The position numbers and the translations under genes are program-made. A stretch of 62,966 nt of DNA, taken from a virus. The notes under the pieces are model-generated. The model saw only the letters and a program-made list of their open reading frames with translations. It did not search any database and was not told the origin of the DNA. Shown here piece after piece: positions 34,477 through 42,717 of this stretch. Location of the stretch: positions 1 to 62,966 of IMG/VR virus record IMGVR_UViG_3300033143_001983; one strand, written 5' to 3'. Each line of letters begins with the position of its first letter. Positions within the stretch are counted from its first letter, which is position 1.

Positions 34477-37400
34477 TGGCAAAAGATATAGACTTATCAG
34501 CATTTGATGAAGATATAGATCTATCTGCATTTGATGAAGAAGAAGGACCATCTCAACTAGAAGCCGCAGGTCGTGGTGCTGTTCAAGGTGTTGCTTTAGG
34601 TTTTGGAGAAGAAATAGGTGCAGCAGCACTATCTCCAGTAGAAATGCTTCGTCAAAAAATAGCTAAATTAATTCCCGGATCTATGGAGAATGTTGATGAG
34701 CAACTTCGCCAACAAGGATTTAAAGGTCTTGAAGAAGAGGAATTAACTGACATATATAAAAATCTAAGAGATACTACTAGAGAGAGAAATAAAGCAGCAG
34801 AAGAGGCTCATAAAGCCACTTATATCGCTTCAGACGTTGCCGGAGGTATATTGCCCGGTCTTTTATCTGGAGGCGGTACAGCAGCAGCAGGAGTGCTTAA
34901 AACAGGTACAAAAGAGGCTATGAAACAAGCAGCTAAAGTTGGTGCTGGATATGGTGCAGTTTCAGGACTTGGATATGGTGAAGGTGAGACTATCGGTGAG
35001 GATATTCAAAGTACTCTAGTTGGTGGTGTTTTAGGTGCTGGATTAGGTGCGGCTCTACCACTAGCTGTAAAAGGTGCTAAAATTGGCGCAGGTAAGCTTA
35101 AGAAAGGTGCTCAAGACCTTCTAGAAACTATTATACCTGAATCTGAAGCAATTAAAGCTGGTTATAAATACGGTAGACAAGGCAAGAAGTTAACTCAAGA
35201 AGTAATTGATGAGGATCTTATCGGAATATCTAAGAAGATCTTAAAAAACATTCAATCAGATAAAAGTGCTAATAACCTAAAAGCAGCTAAAGAGAAATTA
35301 GAAGCTCTAGGATATGTAGTAAATACTAAAAAGACTATCAATGATGCTATTGATGATCTACAGAAATTAACAAATGAAGATTACTTAGGGATTCAAAATA
35401 AAGAACTTCTTCCAAAAATAAAAGAACTTACTGGATACAGTACTCAAGCTGAGAGAATGGCTGAGAAAGCTCAAAAACAAGCTACTAAGAAGGTTATAGA
35501 AAGTCAAGGTAAAATTGATCAAGCTATTATTAAAGGCGAGAAAGATCTGGCAAAAGCTCAGGCGAAAACTGGAGATGTTCTAGAAACTATCACAGATGTA
35601 AAAAGACCTATGAGTGACTTAGATATACCGCTTCAAACTAAAGAAGGAATGGTTGCTGGAACAAAAGGAAGATTTAAAGGTCCAGAAGGTGAAGATTATA
35701 TAAAAACTTCGGTATCTGATGCAACTCCATATCAGCCAGAAATGACTAGCATGGTAGATGACTTAGGTAGACCTATCATCAAAACTGTCGATAAAGGTTC
35801 TGGAAGAGTTTCTGCAATGGTTGGAAATATTGAAGATAAAATTAAGCTTAACTTAGAAAATATGTCAGTTAGCGAAGTTGAGTCGCTTAGAAAGCAATTA
35901 AACTTGGCAACTAAATTAGCAAAAGCTCAAGGTGCTGCTGATGATCCTATCATGCAAAGAGCGCAGAAATTAGCTGGTGAATTAAAGAAAGTAACTGATG
36001 AAGTTGTTGAGAAATCGGGCGACACAGATCTAATTAGAAATAGAGCTAGATTCTCTGATATCTTTAGTGCAGAAGAGATGCTTGGAATAGATAAGAGATT
36101 TTCAGTAAGAAGAGATATTCAAGAGGAACTAGCAGCAACTCAATTAGGCGGCAAATTAGGTTTTGAGCAAGGATTTAAAACTCGTCAAGAAGGTGAACTT
36201 GCTACTAAGTTATTAGGAGAAAAAGTTGTTACTCCAGAAATGAGACAACAATTAGATCTAATAAGAAAGCTTAATCAAGTATCAGGAAGAGAGTCACAAG
36301 AAAACATTTCAAGAGCAGGGCTATATAAGATGGTAGTTGGAGATATTCCAAATATTGCTGGTAGAGGTGTTAAGGCTGTTGGCGACATTACAAGACCAAT
36401 TACTAGTCCAGTTAAAAACACAATGGACTTATTAAATACAATGACAAAACAACAAGTAGAAACTTTTGGTGCAAAACTAGCATCGTCTAATAAGAAAGGT
36501 TCTCAAATGCTAGGTCAACAATTACTTGATGCAGCTTCTCAAGGCGGTCAAGCACAATCTCAAGCTATCTGGGCAATATCTCAGAGTCCGGCATTTAGAG
36601 AGCTTGTTAAGCGAGAAGTTCCTAATATGGAAGCTGAAATGGAAAGTACTTTAAATGCGCTAATTCCATCAGCCGCAGCAGCAGATACTCCTTATAGCCC
36701 AGATAATTCTAATGTACTTGATGAGATTTCTGACTCAGAAGGAACTAGCGAGAGACACGCAAAAAGAAAGGGATATGCATCTGGATATGATGTAACTCTA
36801 GGATATGGTAAGTTCGATCCTTCAAGTGATAAAGCAATTACTGAAATGACATTATCTGAGGTAAAAGATTTCCAAAAAAAGATGTTAAAGCATCCTAAAA
36901 ATAACTTAAACTCGTCGGCTATTGGTAGATATCAAATAGTAGGAAAAACTCTTAGAGGGCTTCAAAAGAAACTTGGACTTTCTGATGATACTGTTTTCGA
37001 TAAAGCTACTCAAGATAAAATGGCAGAAGAACTTTTAAGACAACGTGGGTTCGGAAAAGCTGGTATATCTTCCGAAGATTTACAGCATAATCTATCTAAA
37101 GAATGGGCTTCTATCGGAGATCCTAAGAAAGGCGGAGAATCTCATTACGGTGGACAACCTTCTAAAGCAAAAGATTGGAATAGTATATTAGAAGAAAAAG
37201 AATCTTCAATAGACCTTAATTCAATACTACAAGGATATGCAGGACAAACTCCTGACGATCTACAAGCAGAAGTACCAACTGAAGTACCAACGGAAGTAAC
37301 TACAGAAGATATCGAAGATGTTAATAGACATATTGACAGAGTTAATCAACAGCAAAGTTCTGGCGATAATACTCCAGTAGATCAAATTGAAGGTCTTATG

Positions 37401-37532
37401 GGTAAAATAGACGCACTGAGATTATCTGAAGAAGATAAAAATGAAATAGAAAGTGAAGCAGTAAATATGTCAGGTTATTCTGACGGAGCTAGACTAAAAG
37501 AATTACTAGCCAAAATAGCAAATCTAAGGTAA
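34476..37532 (+). CDS. Virion-associated lysin/ejection protein, 1018 aa, with a GH104-like muramidase domain
   Basis: The N-terminus repeats the 9-residue unit DIDLSAFDE twice. Long helical sections and a Gly/Ala-rich glycine-zipper-like segment (about residues 120-200) suggest membrane insertion. From about residue 750, the stretch matches the lambda endolysin (R) layout. SEGT carries the likely catalytic Glu755, then GYDV-x-x-GYG, AIGRYQI, a QKKLGLSD helix and KEWASI. It would cut murein as a lytic transglycosylase during DNA entry. The end is Thr/Glu-rich. Confidence 0.78.
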   Translation: MAKDIDLSAFDEDIDLSAFDEEEGPSQLEAAGRGAVQGVALGFGEEIGAAALSPVEMLRQKIAKLIPGSMENVDEQLRQQGFKGLEEEELTDIYKNLRDTTRERNKAAEEAHKATYIASDVAGGILPGLLSGGGTAAAGVLKTGTKEAMKQAAKVGAGYGAVSGLGYGEGETIGEDIQSTLVGGVLGAGLGAALPLAVKGAKIGAGKLKKGAQDLLETIIPESEAIKAGYKYGRQGKKLTQEVIDEDLIGISKKILKNIQSDKSANNLKAAKEKLEALGYVVNTKKTINDAIDDLQKLTNEDYLGIQNKELLPKIKELTGYSTQAERMAEKAQKQATKKVIESQGKIDQAIIKGEKDLAKAQAKTGDVLETITDVKRPMSDLDIPLQTKEGMVAGTKGRFKGPEGEDYIKTSVSDATPYQPEMTSMVDDLGRPIIKTVDKGSGRVSAMVGNIEDKIKLNLENMSVSEVESLRKQLNLATKLAKAQGAADDPIMQRAQKLAGELKKVTDEVVEKSGDTDLIRNRARFSDIFSAEEMLGIDKRFSVRRDIQEELAATQLGGKLGFEQGFKTRQEGELATKLLGEKVVTPEMRQQLDLIRKLNQVSGRESQENISRAGLYKMVVGDIPNIAGRGVKAVGDITRPITSPVKNTMDLLNTMTKQQVETFGAKLASSNKKGSQMLGQQLLDAASQGGQAQSQAIWAISQSPAFRELVKREVPNMEAEMESTLNALIPSAAAADTPYSPDNSNVLDEISDSEGTSERHAKRKGYASGYDVTLGYGKFDPSSDKAITEMTLSEVKDFQKKMLKHPKNNLNSSAIGRYQIVGKTLRGLQKKLGLSDDTVFDKATQDKMAEELLRQRGFGKAGISSEDLQHNLSKEWASIGDPKKGGESHYGGQPSKAKDWNSILEEKESSIDLNSILQGYAGQTPDDLQAEVPTEVPTEVTTEDIEDVNRHIDRVNQQQSSGDNTPVDQIEGLMGKIDALRLSEEDKNEIESEAVNMSGYSDGARLKELLAKIANLR

Positions 37533-37542
37533 GGATGACAAT

Positions 37543-37890
37543 GTGGAGAAGCAGGATTTAATAGTCCATTTATTAAGAGAAAACAGAGTTGATGTTAAAG
37601 AAGTTAAAGAGGATATCTCTGATATGAAGGTAGATGTGGCACTGAATCGTCAAGATTTGGAAACTCACATGGAGCAAACAAGATCTGTTAAAGAGCTTAC
37701 CATCACAGTAAAAGATGAGTTAGTTAATCTTATAAATGCGGTTGAAGCAAAGCATGATACAAGCATTAAGAGCATCGAGGATAAGCTTACAGTGAGTCAT
37801 TTACTTAAACTAATAGTAACTGTTGCTTCTGGAATTGGGATCGTTTCTGGGGCTATTTACGGGGTAATTAGAGTATTTAGTTCTATCTAA
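37543..37890 (+). CDS. Coiled-coil membrane-anchored protein, 115 aa (GTG start)
   Basis: Starts at GTG with AAGGA upstream; an ATG two bases earlier is out of frame. A long coiled coil (residues about 10-85) precedes a single C-terminal transmembrane helix (LIVTVASGIGIVSGAIYGVI). It resembles XhlA-like or holin-accessory proteins, and the position at the end of the late operon fits lysis. Its 3' end overlaps the convergent gene by four bases. Confidence 0.6.
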   Translation: MEKQDLIVHLLRENRVDVKEVKEDISDMKVDVALNRQDLETHMEQTRSVKELTITVKDELVNLINAVEAKHDTSIKSIEDKLTVSHLLKLIVTVASGIGIVSGAIYGVIRVFSSI

Positions 37891-38498
37891 TCTTCGTCTT
37901 TTCTTTTATCAAAATAATTATAATCTTTATATGCGTCTATGTCCTTATCGGATATAACTTCATCGTCTAATTCTTCCCAAGATACTAAATCATACATATT
38001 AGAAGCTTTCGCCATATTTAATAAATCTGCATTTCTAGCATTATTTCTATCGTCACATTCTCTTCTTGGATGCACCTTATAAATAAACTCTTCTATATCT
38101 TCAATTTGCTTATTATACATTCTAGCTAATTCTCTGTCCTCTTCTGTAGTAGTGTTTGGAGACTTGAGATAAATAATCTTTCTTTCTTTTTTTAAAGCTC
38201 TTATCTGGGTTTTTAGATCATCTATAGTCTCTTTATCTACTTGAAGTTTATGGATATTGTCGTAATCCCAAGCTTTACCTTCTCCGAAAGAGGCATTGTA
38301 ATATTCTTTATTAAAATCATTAAGGTACTTTTTAGCTTCTTTATCTAGTGGTTGCATTACAGTTTTCCCTTTCTGCTTTACTCCGTTTACGTAAAATCTA
38401 TTGTCCATATAATCTCGTCTAGCTTTTAGATTATAGCTTACATCTAGATCAGGAAACTCCTGCTTTTCTCTGCGGCTCTTTTTCTTCTTTTTACTCAT
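37887..38498 (-). CDS. Hypothetical protein, 203 aa, Lys-rich N-terminus
   Basis: The last gene of the long minus-strand operon, converging on the late region with a four-base overlap. The N-terminus is strongly basic (MSKKKKKSRREK), the middle helical, the C-terminus acidic and aromatic (AYKDYNYFDKRKDED). No domain is recognised. No bidirectional terminator is visible between it and the plus-strand gene, so opposing transcripts overlap. Confidence 0.6.
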   Translation of the reverse strand: MSKKKKKSRREKQEFPDLDVSYNLKARRDYMDNRFYVNGVKQKGKTVMQPLDKEAKKYLNDFNKEYYNASFGEGKAWDYDNIHKLQVDKETIDDLKTQIRALKKERKIIYLKSPNTTTEEDRELARMYNKQIEDIEEFIYKVHPRRECDDRNNARNADLLNMAKASNMYDLVSWEELDDEVISDKDIDAYKDYNYFDKRKDED

Positions 38499-38839
38499 TT
38501 TTTACTATCCCCATTATGAAATTGAGCTTCTAACTTCCCTTCTCTAGTTAAGTCAAAGCTTTCTCCATCTAACAGATAACATCTCTGCTTTCCTGTTCTG
38601 ACTTGGGTAAAATCCTTTTTAAATTCTCTAAAGAATCCCACCTTGGACATCTGCCCACCAAATACCTTTCTATAAAGATAATATACCATATAAGTAGGTA
38701 TCCTGTCTACACCATCTCTAATCTTTTTTTGTTTATAGAAGCTTTCTAATTGTGATTCATCTTCAGAAACTAGATCGGGAGCCTTTTCAGGCTCCTTCTC
38801 TAATATTTGGAGTAATTCTTCCAGTGATAGATCGCTCAC
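38495..38839 (-). CDS. Hypothetical protein, 114 aa (GTG start)
   Basis: A GTG start lies in close overlap with the upstream gene. The middle section YMVYYLYRKVFGGQMSK followed by FFREFKKDFTQVRTGKQR looks like a small basic winged-helix-type module. The N-terminus is acidic. DNA binding is possible but unproven. Confidence 0.55.
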   Translation of the reverse strand: MSDLSLEELLQILEKEPEKAPDLVSEDESQLESFYKQKKIRDGVDRIPTYMVYYLYRKVFGGQMSKVGFFREFKKDFTQVRTGKQRCYLLDGESFDLTREGKLEAQFHNGDSKK

Positions 38840-39618
38840 TAGAGAGTTGTTTTAATTCTGTTTGAAATATTGTTAAAGTTACTTTCAAATCTAGCTGCTG
38901 CTTTAGCTGCTCTTTCGTTTGAGATTTCAATACCAATTGGTGCTGTAATTAATGGACATTTGGAGAATTTCACTCTAAGTGGTCCAAAGAAAGTGTTGAC
39001 GGTTCTGGTAGTATATCCTGATAAACTCTTCGTACATCTTACCAGTACCATTTCATCTGCATGATTCTTCTGTACAGCTTGACTTCCAGTTAGCCATAAT
39101 TCATCACTAATTTCCGACTGATACTTTTCTAGAGTAATCCCAACTCTGTTAGAAGCAACTGTTTCCATCTCACGTACATTATCTTTGATAAGATTGATGA
39201 TAGAGTCAAGTTCACCGCCTAATTCACCAGCTAATCCGCTTACACTAGCTCTGTGAGACATTAGGATTCCTGAAGGTATAATGTACCTCTTCCCTAAGTT
39301 TTGGACAGTTTGGTATCCCATACTGGCACTGAAAATTGTGATAGTATTAAATGTGCATGGCAAAGCATTTAATGTATCGAAAAACAATTGACCTGCTGAG
39401 ATACTTCCACCGGGAGTATATAACACAATATTGATTTCCTTTCCAATATTGCTAAAACATAAACTGATAGCTTCTGCTTGCTTCTTAGCAACAAACATTG
39501 GACTAAACTCATCGTTAAAGTTTATAGTGTTGTTTTCATTTAATTCAAGTACTCTTGGTTTAGATCCTGCAAACGCCAACATTGGCAAAAGCATAATCGC
39601 TGCTAATAATTTCTTCAT
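38839..39618 (-). CDS. Secreted ClpP/SppA-like serine protease
   Basis: Residues 1-17 are a Sec signal peptide (MKKLLAAIMLLPMLAFA). The mature part has a ClpP-fold serine protease pattern: oxyanion-loop TPGGS (68-72), a nucleophile in SASMG (Ser99), the histidine in LMSHRAS (His122) and an acidic residue in SDELWLTG (Asp172). The triad is complete. ClpP-like proteases in phages are usually cytoplasmic capsid-maturation enzymes. This one is outside the morphogenesis cluster and predicted to be exported, so it would act on periplasmic targets. Confidence 0.78.
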   Translation of the reverse strand: MKKLLAAIMLLPMLAFAGSKPRVLELNENNTINFNDEFSPMFVAKKQAEAISLCFSNIGKEINIVLYTPGGSISAGQLFFDTLNALPCTFNTITIFSASMGYQTVQNLGKRYIIPSGILMSHRASVSGLAGELGGELDSIINLIKDNVREMETVASNRVGITLEKYQSEISDELWLTGSQAVQKNHADEMVLVRCTKSLSGYTTRTVNTFFGPLRVKFSKCPLITAPIGIEISNERAAKAAARFESNFNNISNRIKTTL

Positions 39619-39619
39619 T

Positions 39620-40303
39620 CTAATCCTTTGCCATACCGTAGGCTCTTAATTCTATAGTCTTACTTGCTGGATCTCTTGTTAAATAAGTCTCCCCATCAGG
39701 TCTTTTAAATGTATATCCCCTACATCCAAGAGACTTCATTTCCTCATCAATTTGATCAAAAAATGAGTTAGTTTTATTTTCATTTTCCAACATGTCTCTT
39801 AGTATTTCTGCACTAATTTTAATGCGTTTTATTACTTCATTTTTATTTTCTGATAATACAGCAGCAGAATCTAACATAAAACAAGCACCTTCTGACGGTG
39901 CTAATGTAACTCCACCTTCCATATTATATCTGTTCATCTTGGGAGTTTTAATTCTGTTAGAGTATTTTTCTACGAATTGCTCCATCTCAGTTTCAATTTG
40001 AAGCTCAAGTCCTTCTGTCGAGTTTGAAACAAATCCTTCAGGTCTTTCTTTTTTGACAAACTTTCCATGTCTAGTTAGTAATCCAATAGATACAGCAATG
40101 TGATTTTCATATATAAGATCTAAATCACTAATCTGCTCTAAGGATACCTTTTTTCCATCTTCAGTTTCAAAACTACTATAAGGAACTTCCGTTTCAAACA
40201 CAACTCCATGTCTGTCTTGTAAGAGAAATGATCTTCCAGTTAGCATAATTCTGCGACCTTCTATCATTAAGTCTTTATCTTTTGCTTCTTCTGTAACTTT
40301 CAC
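39620..40303 (-). CDS. Hypothetical protein, 227 aa (GTG start)
   Basis: No family is recognised. The GTG start follows GAGGGG. The N-terminal half is beta-rich (RRIMLTGRSFLLQDRHGVVFE) and the rest mixed, with DGETYLTRD near the end. It is coupled with the 227-residue gene upstream. No membrane or catalytic signature is visible. Confidence 0.6.
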   Translation of the reverse strand: MKVTEEAKDKDLMIEGRRIMLTGRSFLLQDRHGVVFETEVPYSSFETEDGKKVSLEQISDLDLIYENHIAVSIGLLTRHGKFVKKERPEGFVSNSTEGLELQIETEMEQFVEKYSNRIKTPKMNRYNMEGGVTLAPSEGACFMLDSAAVLSENKNEVIKRIKISAEILRDMLENENKTNSFFDQIDEEMKSLGCRGYTFKRPDGETYLTRDPASKTIELRAYGMAKD

Positions 40304-40986
40304 TATAACCCCTCTCTAAATGGATGACCTTCCTCAAAATATGCTTTGACATATTTCTTCTTAGGTACTAATTTTAATAACCAGTGATCCATATCACTAA
40401 GCTGTAAGAATAGTAACATTCTAACTGACTTGTTACCTTTTGTCAACACACTTGCAGCATTTAAATAGAACGCTAAGTATTGGAATATTGACGATCCTCT
40501 CTTATAATGACGATTCACATAATACTGGTCCCAAGGCGGAAGATAAAAAGCTAGCGGATAAGTTTCCACCATCTTATTTTCCCAGAAGTAGTTTCTGTGT
40601 TTATCTCGCAAACCGTACAACGCTTTAGCTGCGGTGAAAAAGCTCTTGATCGTAAGCTTTCTATCAAAGTCTCCTTCTAGATTACAGAAGTTCCAGTGGC
40701 TAACTTTTAATTCGCTCCTAGTTAACAAACCTGACGAAACCATTCCTATAATCTCATCCTTACTAATTGGAAAGTCAGTTCTACCCGGCTCTCTGTCTAT
40801 GAGGATAGGGTCAAATGATCTATAACATTCTCTAAACCTTTGATGACGCTTCTCTAGATCTACAGTATTAGGTGCTAAGTACTGAGCATATGCGCTATAT
40901 ATCCACGGATTGTTACTTCTAGGTTCACCATTGATACACTCTTGGTCGTGCCACATAGTATATTTGTCTTGATATGTTTTATTCAT
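40303..40986 (-). CDS. Hypothetical protein, 227 aa, aromatic-rich
   Basis: An aromatic and basic protein (WHDQECINGEPRSNNPWIYSAY; YPLAFYLPPWDQYYVNRHYK). No membrane helix or catalytic motif is recognised. It is coupled by overlap to genes on both sides. An internal sigma70-like sequence lies at 40418-40446. Confidence 0.6.
   Translation of the reverse strand: MNKTYQDKYTMWHDQECINGEPRSNNPWIYSAYAQYLAPNTVDLEKRHQRFRECYRSFDPILIDREPGRTDFPISKDEIIGMVSSGLLTRSELKVSHWNFCNLEGDFDRKLTIKSFFTAAKALYGLRDKHRNYFWENKMVETYPLAFYLPPWDQYYVNRHYKRGSSIFQYLAFYLNAASVLTKGNKSVRMLLFLQLSDMDHWLLKLVPKKKYVKAYFEEGHPFREGL
40418..40446 (-). promoter_or_regulatory. Possible internal sigma70 promoter
   Basis: TTGACA, 17 bases, TAGAAT (5/6), reading toward the distal genes including the secreted protease. 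It lies inside a coding region, so it could be coincidental codon content. Confidence 0.3.
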
Positions 40987-41383
40987 TTTTTAACCCCATC
41001 ATTTCTATATCGGCTACTTCGCCCATTATTTCAGCACATACTTCATATGCTTTTTTTATTTGATTAAAATCATCTTTAAATCCATCTAATCCGCATCTAT
41101 GTAACATAGGTAGTTCATGATATTCGTAATTACAGCATCCATCCCACTTTATATACCCACTTATTTTAGGGAGGGTATTTTCAGAATGCTCATGATCGTT
41201 TTGATTGCCATAATCCTCTAAGTCGTAGTAAGAAGGGTAGTCTTTCTCTCCAGTTTTTCCGTTGTAACTTACCCAACTAATATCATATATTTTAAAATCT
41301 ACTGAGTACGTTTTTCCATCACTAGGTTTCCAATTAAAATGATAGGCTGATAATGAGTCCCTATCTACTATTACCTTATTCAT
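40979..41383 (-). CDS. Hypothetical protein, 134 aa
   Basis: Unrecognised acidic protein with a Trp/Tyr-rich beta-like N-terminal half (HFNWKPSDGKTYSVDFKIYD) and a helical C-terminus. GGAAG precedes the ATG, which overlaps the HNH gene stop. Confidence 0.6.
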   Translation of the reverse strand: MNKVIVDRDSLSAYHFNWKPSDGKTYSVDFKIYDISWVSYNGKTGEKDYPSYYDLEDYGNQNDHEHSENTLPKISGYIKWDGCCNYEYHELPMLHRCGLDGFKDDFNQIKKAYEVCAEIMGEVADIEMMGLKNE

Positions 41384-41802
41384 TATTTCTTCCTTTTTAA
41401 ACTGCCAGATTCTTTTCTTTCTCCAGCTTCTTTTGCACTTTTATCTGCATGACAATCTCTGCAAATTCCTTGATAACCTTCTGGACCGCAATATAGACGC
41501 TCTATATAAGTATTCCAATCTGCGTATCCGATCTTTACGTCTACAACGGGGATTTTATGATCCAATTCGAGTTTTCCTCGAATAAGCTCTTTTCCGACAG
41601 ACTTCCAGTTCTCTTTCATTTCCTCATATCGCTTATCAGATACTCCCTCATATATTAATATGCTGCAAGATTCACACTTATAAGTTGCCACATCTGCCTT
41701 ACACCTAGCCTTAGCTTTAGTACGTTGTTTATCGTGCATATGAATACGTCTAAGCGCATTTTTAATCTTTGCAACTGGTACATATGATTTCTTCTTAGAC
41801 AT
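41383..41802 (-). CDS. HNH endonuclease-like protein with zinc ligands, 139 aa
   Basis: A compact HNH/ββα-metal nuclease. YKCESCS supplies a first CxxC, ELDHKIPV carries the His-x-Pro region of the active site, and a second CRDCH follows at the end of the fold. The N- and C-terminal extensions are basic. It belongs to the Cys4-HNH type found in many phages as a nicking or recombination nuclease, not to the NUMOD homing type encoded nearby. Confidence 0.8.
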   Translation of the reverse strand: MSKKKSYVPVAKIKNALRRIHMHDKQRTKAKARCKADVATYKCESCSILIYEGVSDKRYEEMKENWKSVGKELIRGKLELDHKIPVVDVKIGYADWNTYIERLYCGPEGYQGICRDCHADKSAKEAGERKESGSLKRKK

Positions 41803-42142
41803 CTATCCTCTTCTTTTTATATCCGCAATGACAACTTTCAAGTACTCCAAATAGTGTTTTCATCACTTTTAGATCCTCGCTGCCACAACTAGGACATATT
41901 TTACCATCTCTAACTTCTTTCAGCGTCTTATTCTCTTTTGCCGCCTCAATAAGATCTTCTACTGATAAATCCTCGGTGCTTCCTTTCAAGAAATTTGCAT
42001 TTCCTACAAGTGCTGCTTCTGCGGTATTTAATTTACTTATCAATATTCTTTTATCTTTCTCTAATCTTTTAATTTTGTTTCTAAGTTTTTGGACTTCTCC
42101 AGATTTAGCTTCTTTCACGATACTGCCTTTTTTCGACTTCAT
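41795..42142 (-). CDS. Coiled-coil protein with C-terminal zinc ribbon, 115 aa
   Basis: Residues about 10-60 form a heptad coiled coil (KLRNKIKRLEKDKRILISKL). Residues about 85-110 contain CPSCGSED ... CHCG, a zinc ribbon. The start has TAGGAG upstream. A host-type promoter lies directly in front. Coiled coil plus ribbon suggests a DNA/RNA-binding regulator. Confidence 0.6.
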   Translation of the reverse strand: MKSKKGSIVKEAKSGEVQKLRNKIKRLEKDKRILISKLNTAEAALVGNANFLKGSTEDLSVEDLIEAAKENKTLKEVRDGKICPSCGSEDLKVMKTLFGVLESCHCGYKKKRIDV

Positions 42143-42153
42143 TGAACTCCTAC

Positions 42154-42182
42154 AGTTTATCAGCTTCGTATTATTTAGTCAA
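42154..42182 (-). promoter_or_regulatory. Host-type promoter candidate at the 3' end of an HNH gene
   Basis: TTGACT, 17 bases, TAAACT. It lies between the HNH ORF stop and the next gene. The same design is found after the second NUMOD4-HNH gene at 45890-45918. Confidence 0.5.
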
Positions 42183-42190
42183 CATATTCT

Positions 42191-42715
42191 TCATACATGT
42201 TTCCATGTTACTCTTTTTGTTATCTTTGTTATATTAGAAGTATTTGTTTGAAACATATCTGCTATTTCATAATTTTTTAAATTACTAGATTTGTGTAATT
42301 TTCGTATCTCCAGCACATCTTTTTCTGATAACTTAGACATTCCATGTGAGATTCCTTTTGTAGGGTCTTTCAGATTATTATCATATGAATGTTTTATATT
42401 ATACATACAATCACACCACTCTAAATTAGTAAAGTGATTGTTTAATTTATTACCGTCTATATGATTTACTTGATCTAGATTATTGTCATTTTCTATAAAA
42501 GACTCCGCTACTAACCTGTGTACTTTTTTGCTTTTAGTTAAGATAGATACTCTAGGATATCCAGCAGACAATGATTGAGATAAGCTCTTTCCTTTATAAA
42601 ATCTTAAAGTACCATCATTAAGCATTACAGTTCTATCTAGTCTTTTAACATTACCTAAATTACTTACTTCATAAATACCCTCATATCCGACCACACTTGC
42701 CCACTCTTCAGTCAT
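42191..42715 (-). CDS. NUMOD4-HNH homing endonuclease
   Basis: Residues 1-30 match the NUMOD4 motif (EEWASVVGYEGIYEVSNLGN). The HNH core lies at about 83-101 (VNHIDGNKLNNHFTNLEWC), and a C-terminal DNA-binding motif of NUMOD/HTH type follows (SEKDVLEIRKLHKS). The length of 174 is typical. The paralogue at 45925 shares the architecture and the final TWKH ending. The gene sits after the MazZ-like gene and is followed by a promoter. It is a mobile element that cleaves unoccupied alleles. Confidence 0.9.
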   Translation of the reverse strand: MTEEWASVVGYEGIYEVSNLGNVKRLDRTVMLNDGTLRFYKGKSLSQSLSAGYPRVSILTKSKKVHRLVAESFIENDNNLDQVNHIDGNKLNNHFTNLEWCDCMYNIKHSYDNNLKDPTKGISHGMSKLSEKDVLEIRKLHKSSNLKNYEIADMFQTNTSNITKITKRVTWKHV

Positions 42716-42717
42716 TT

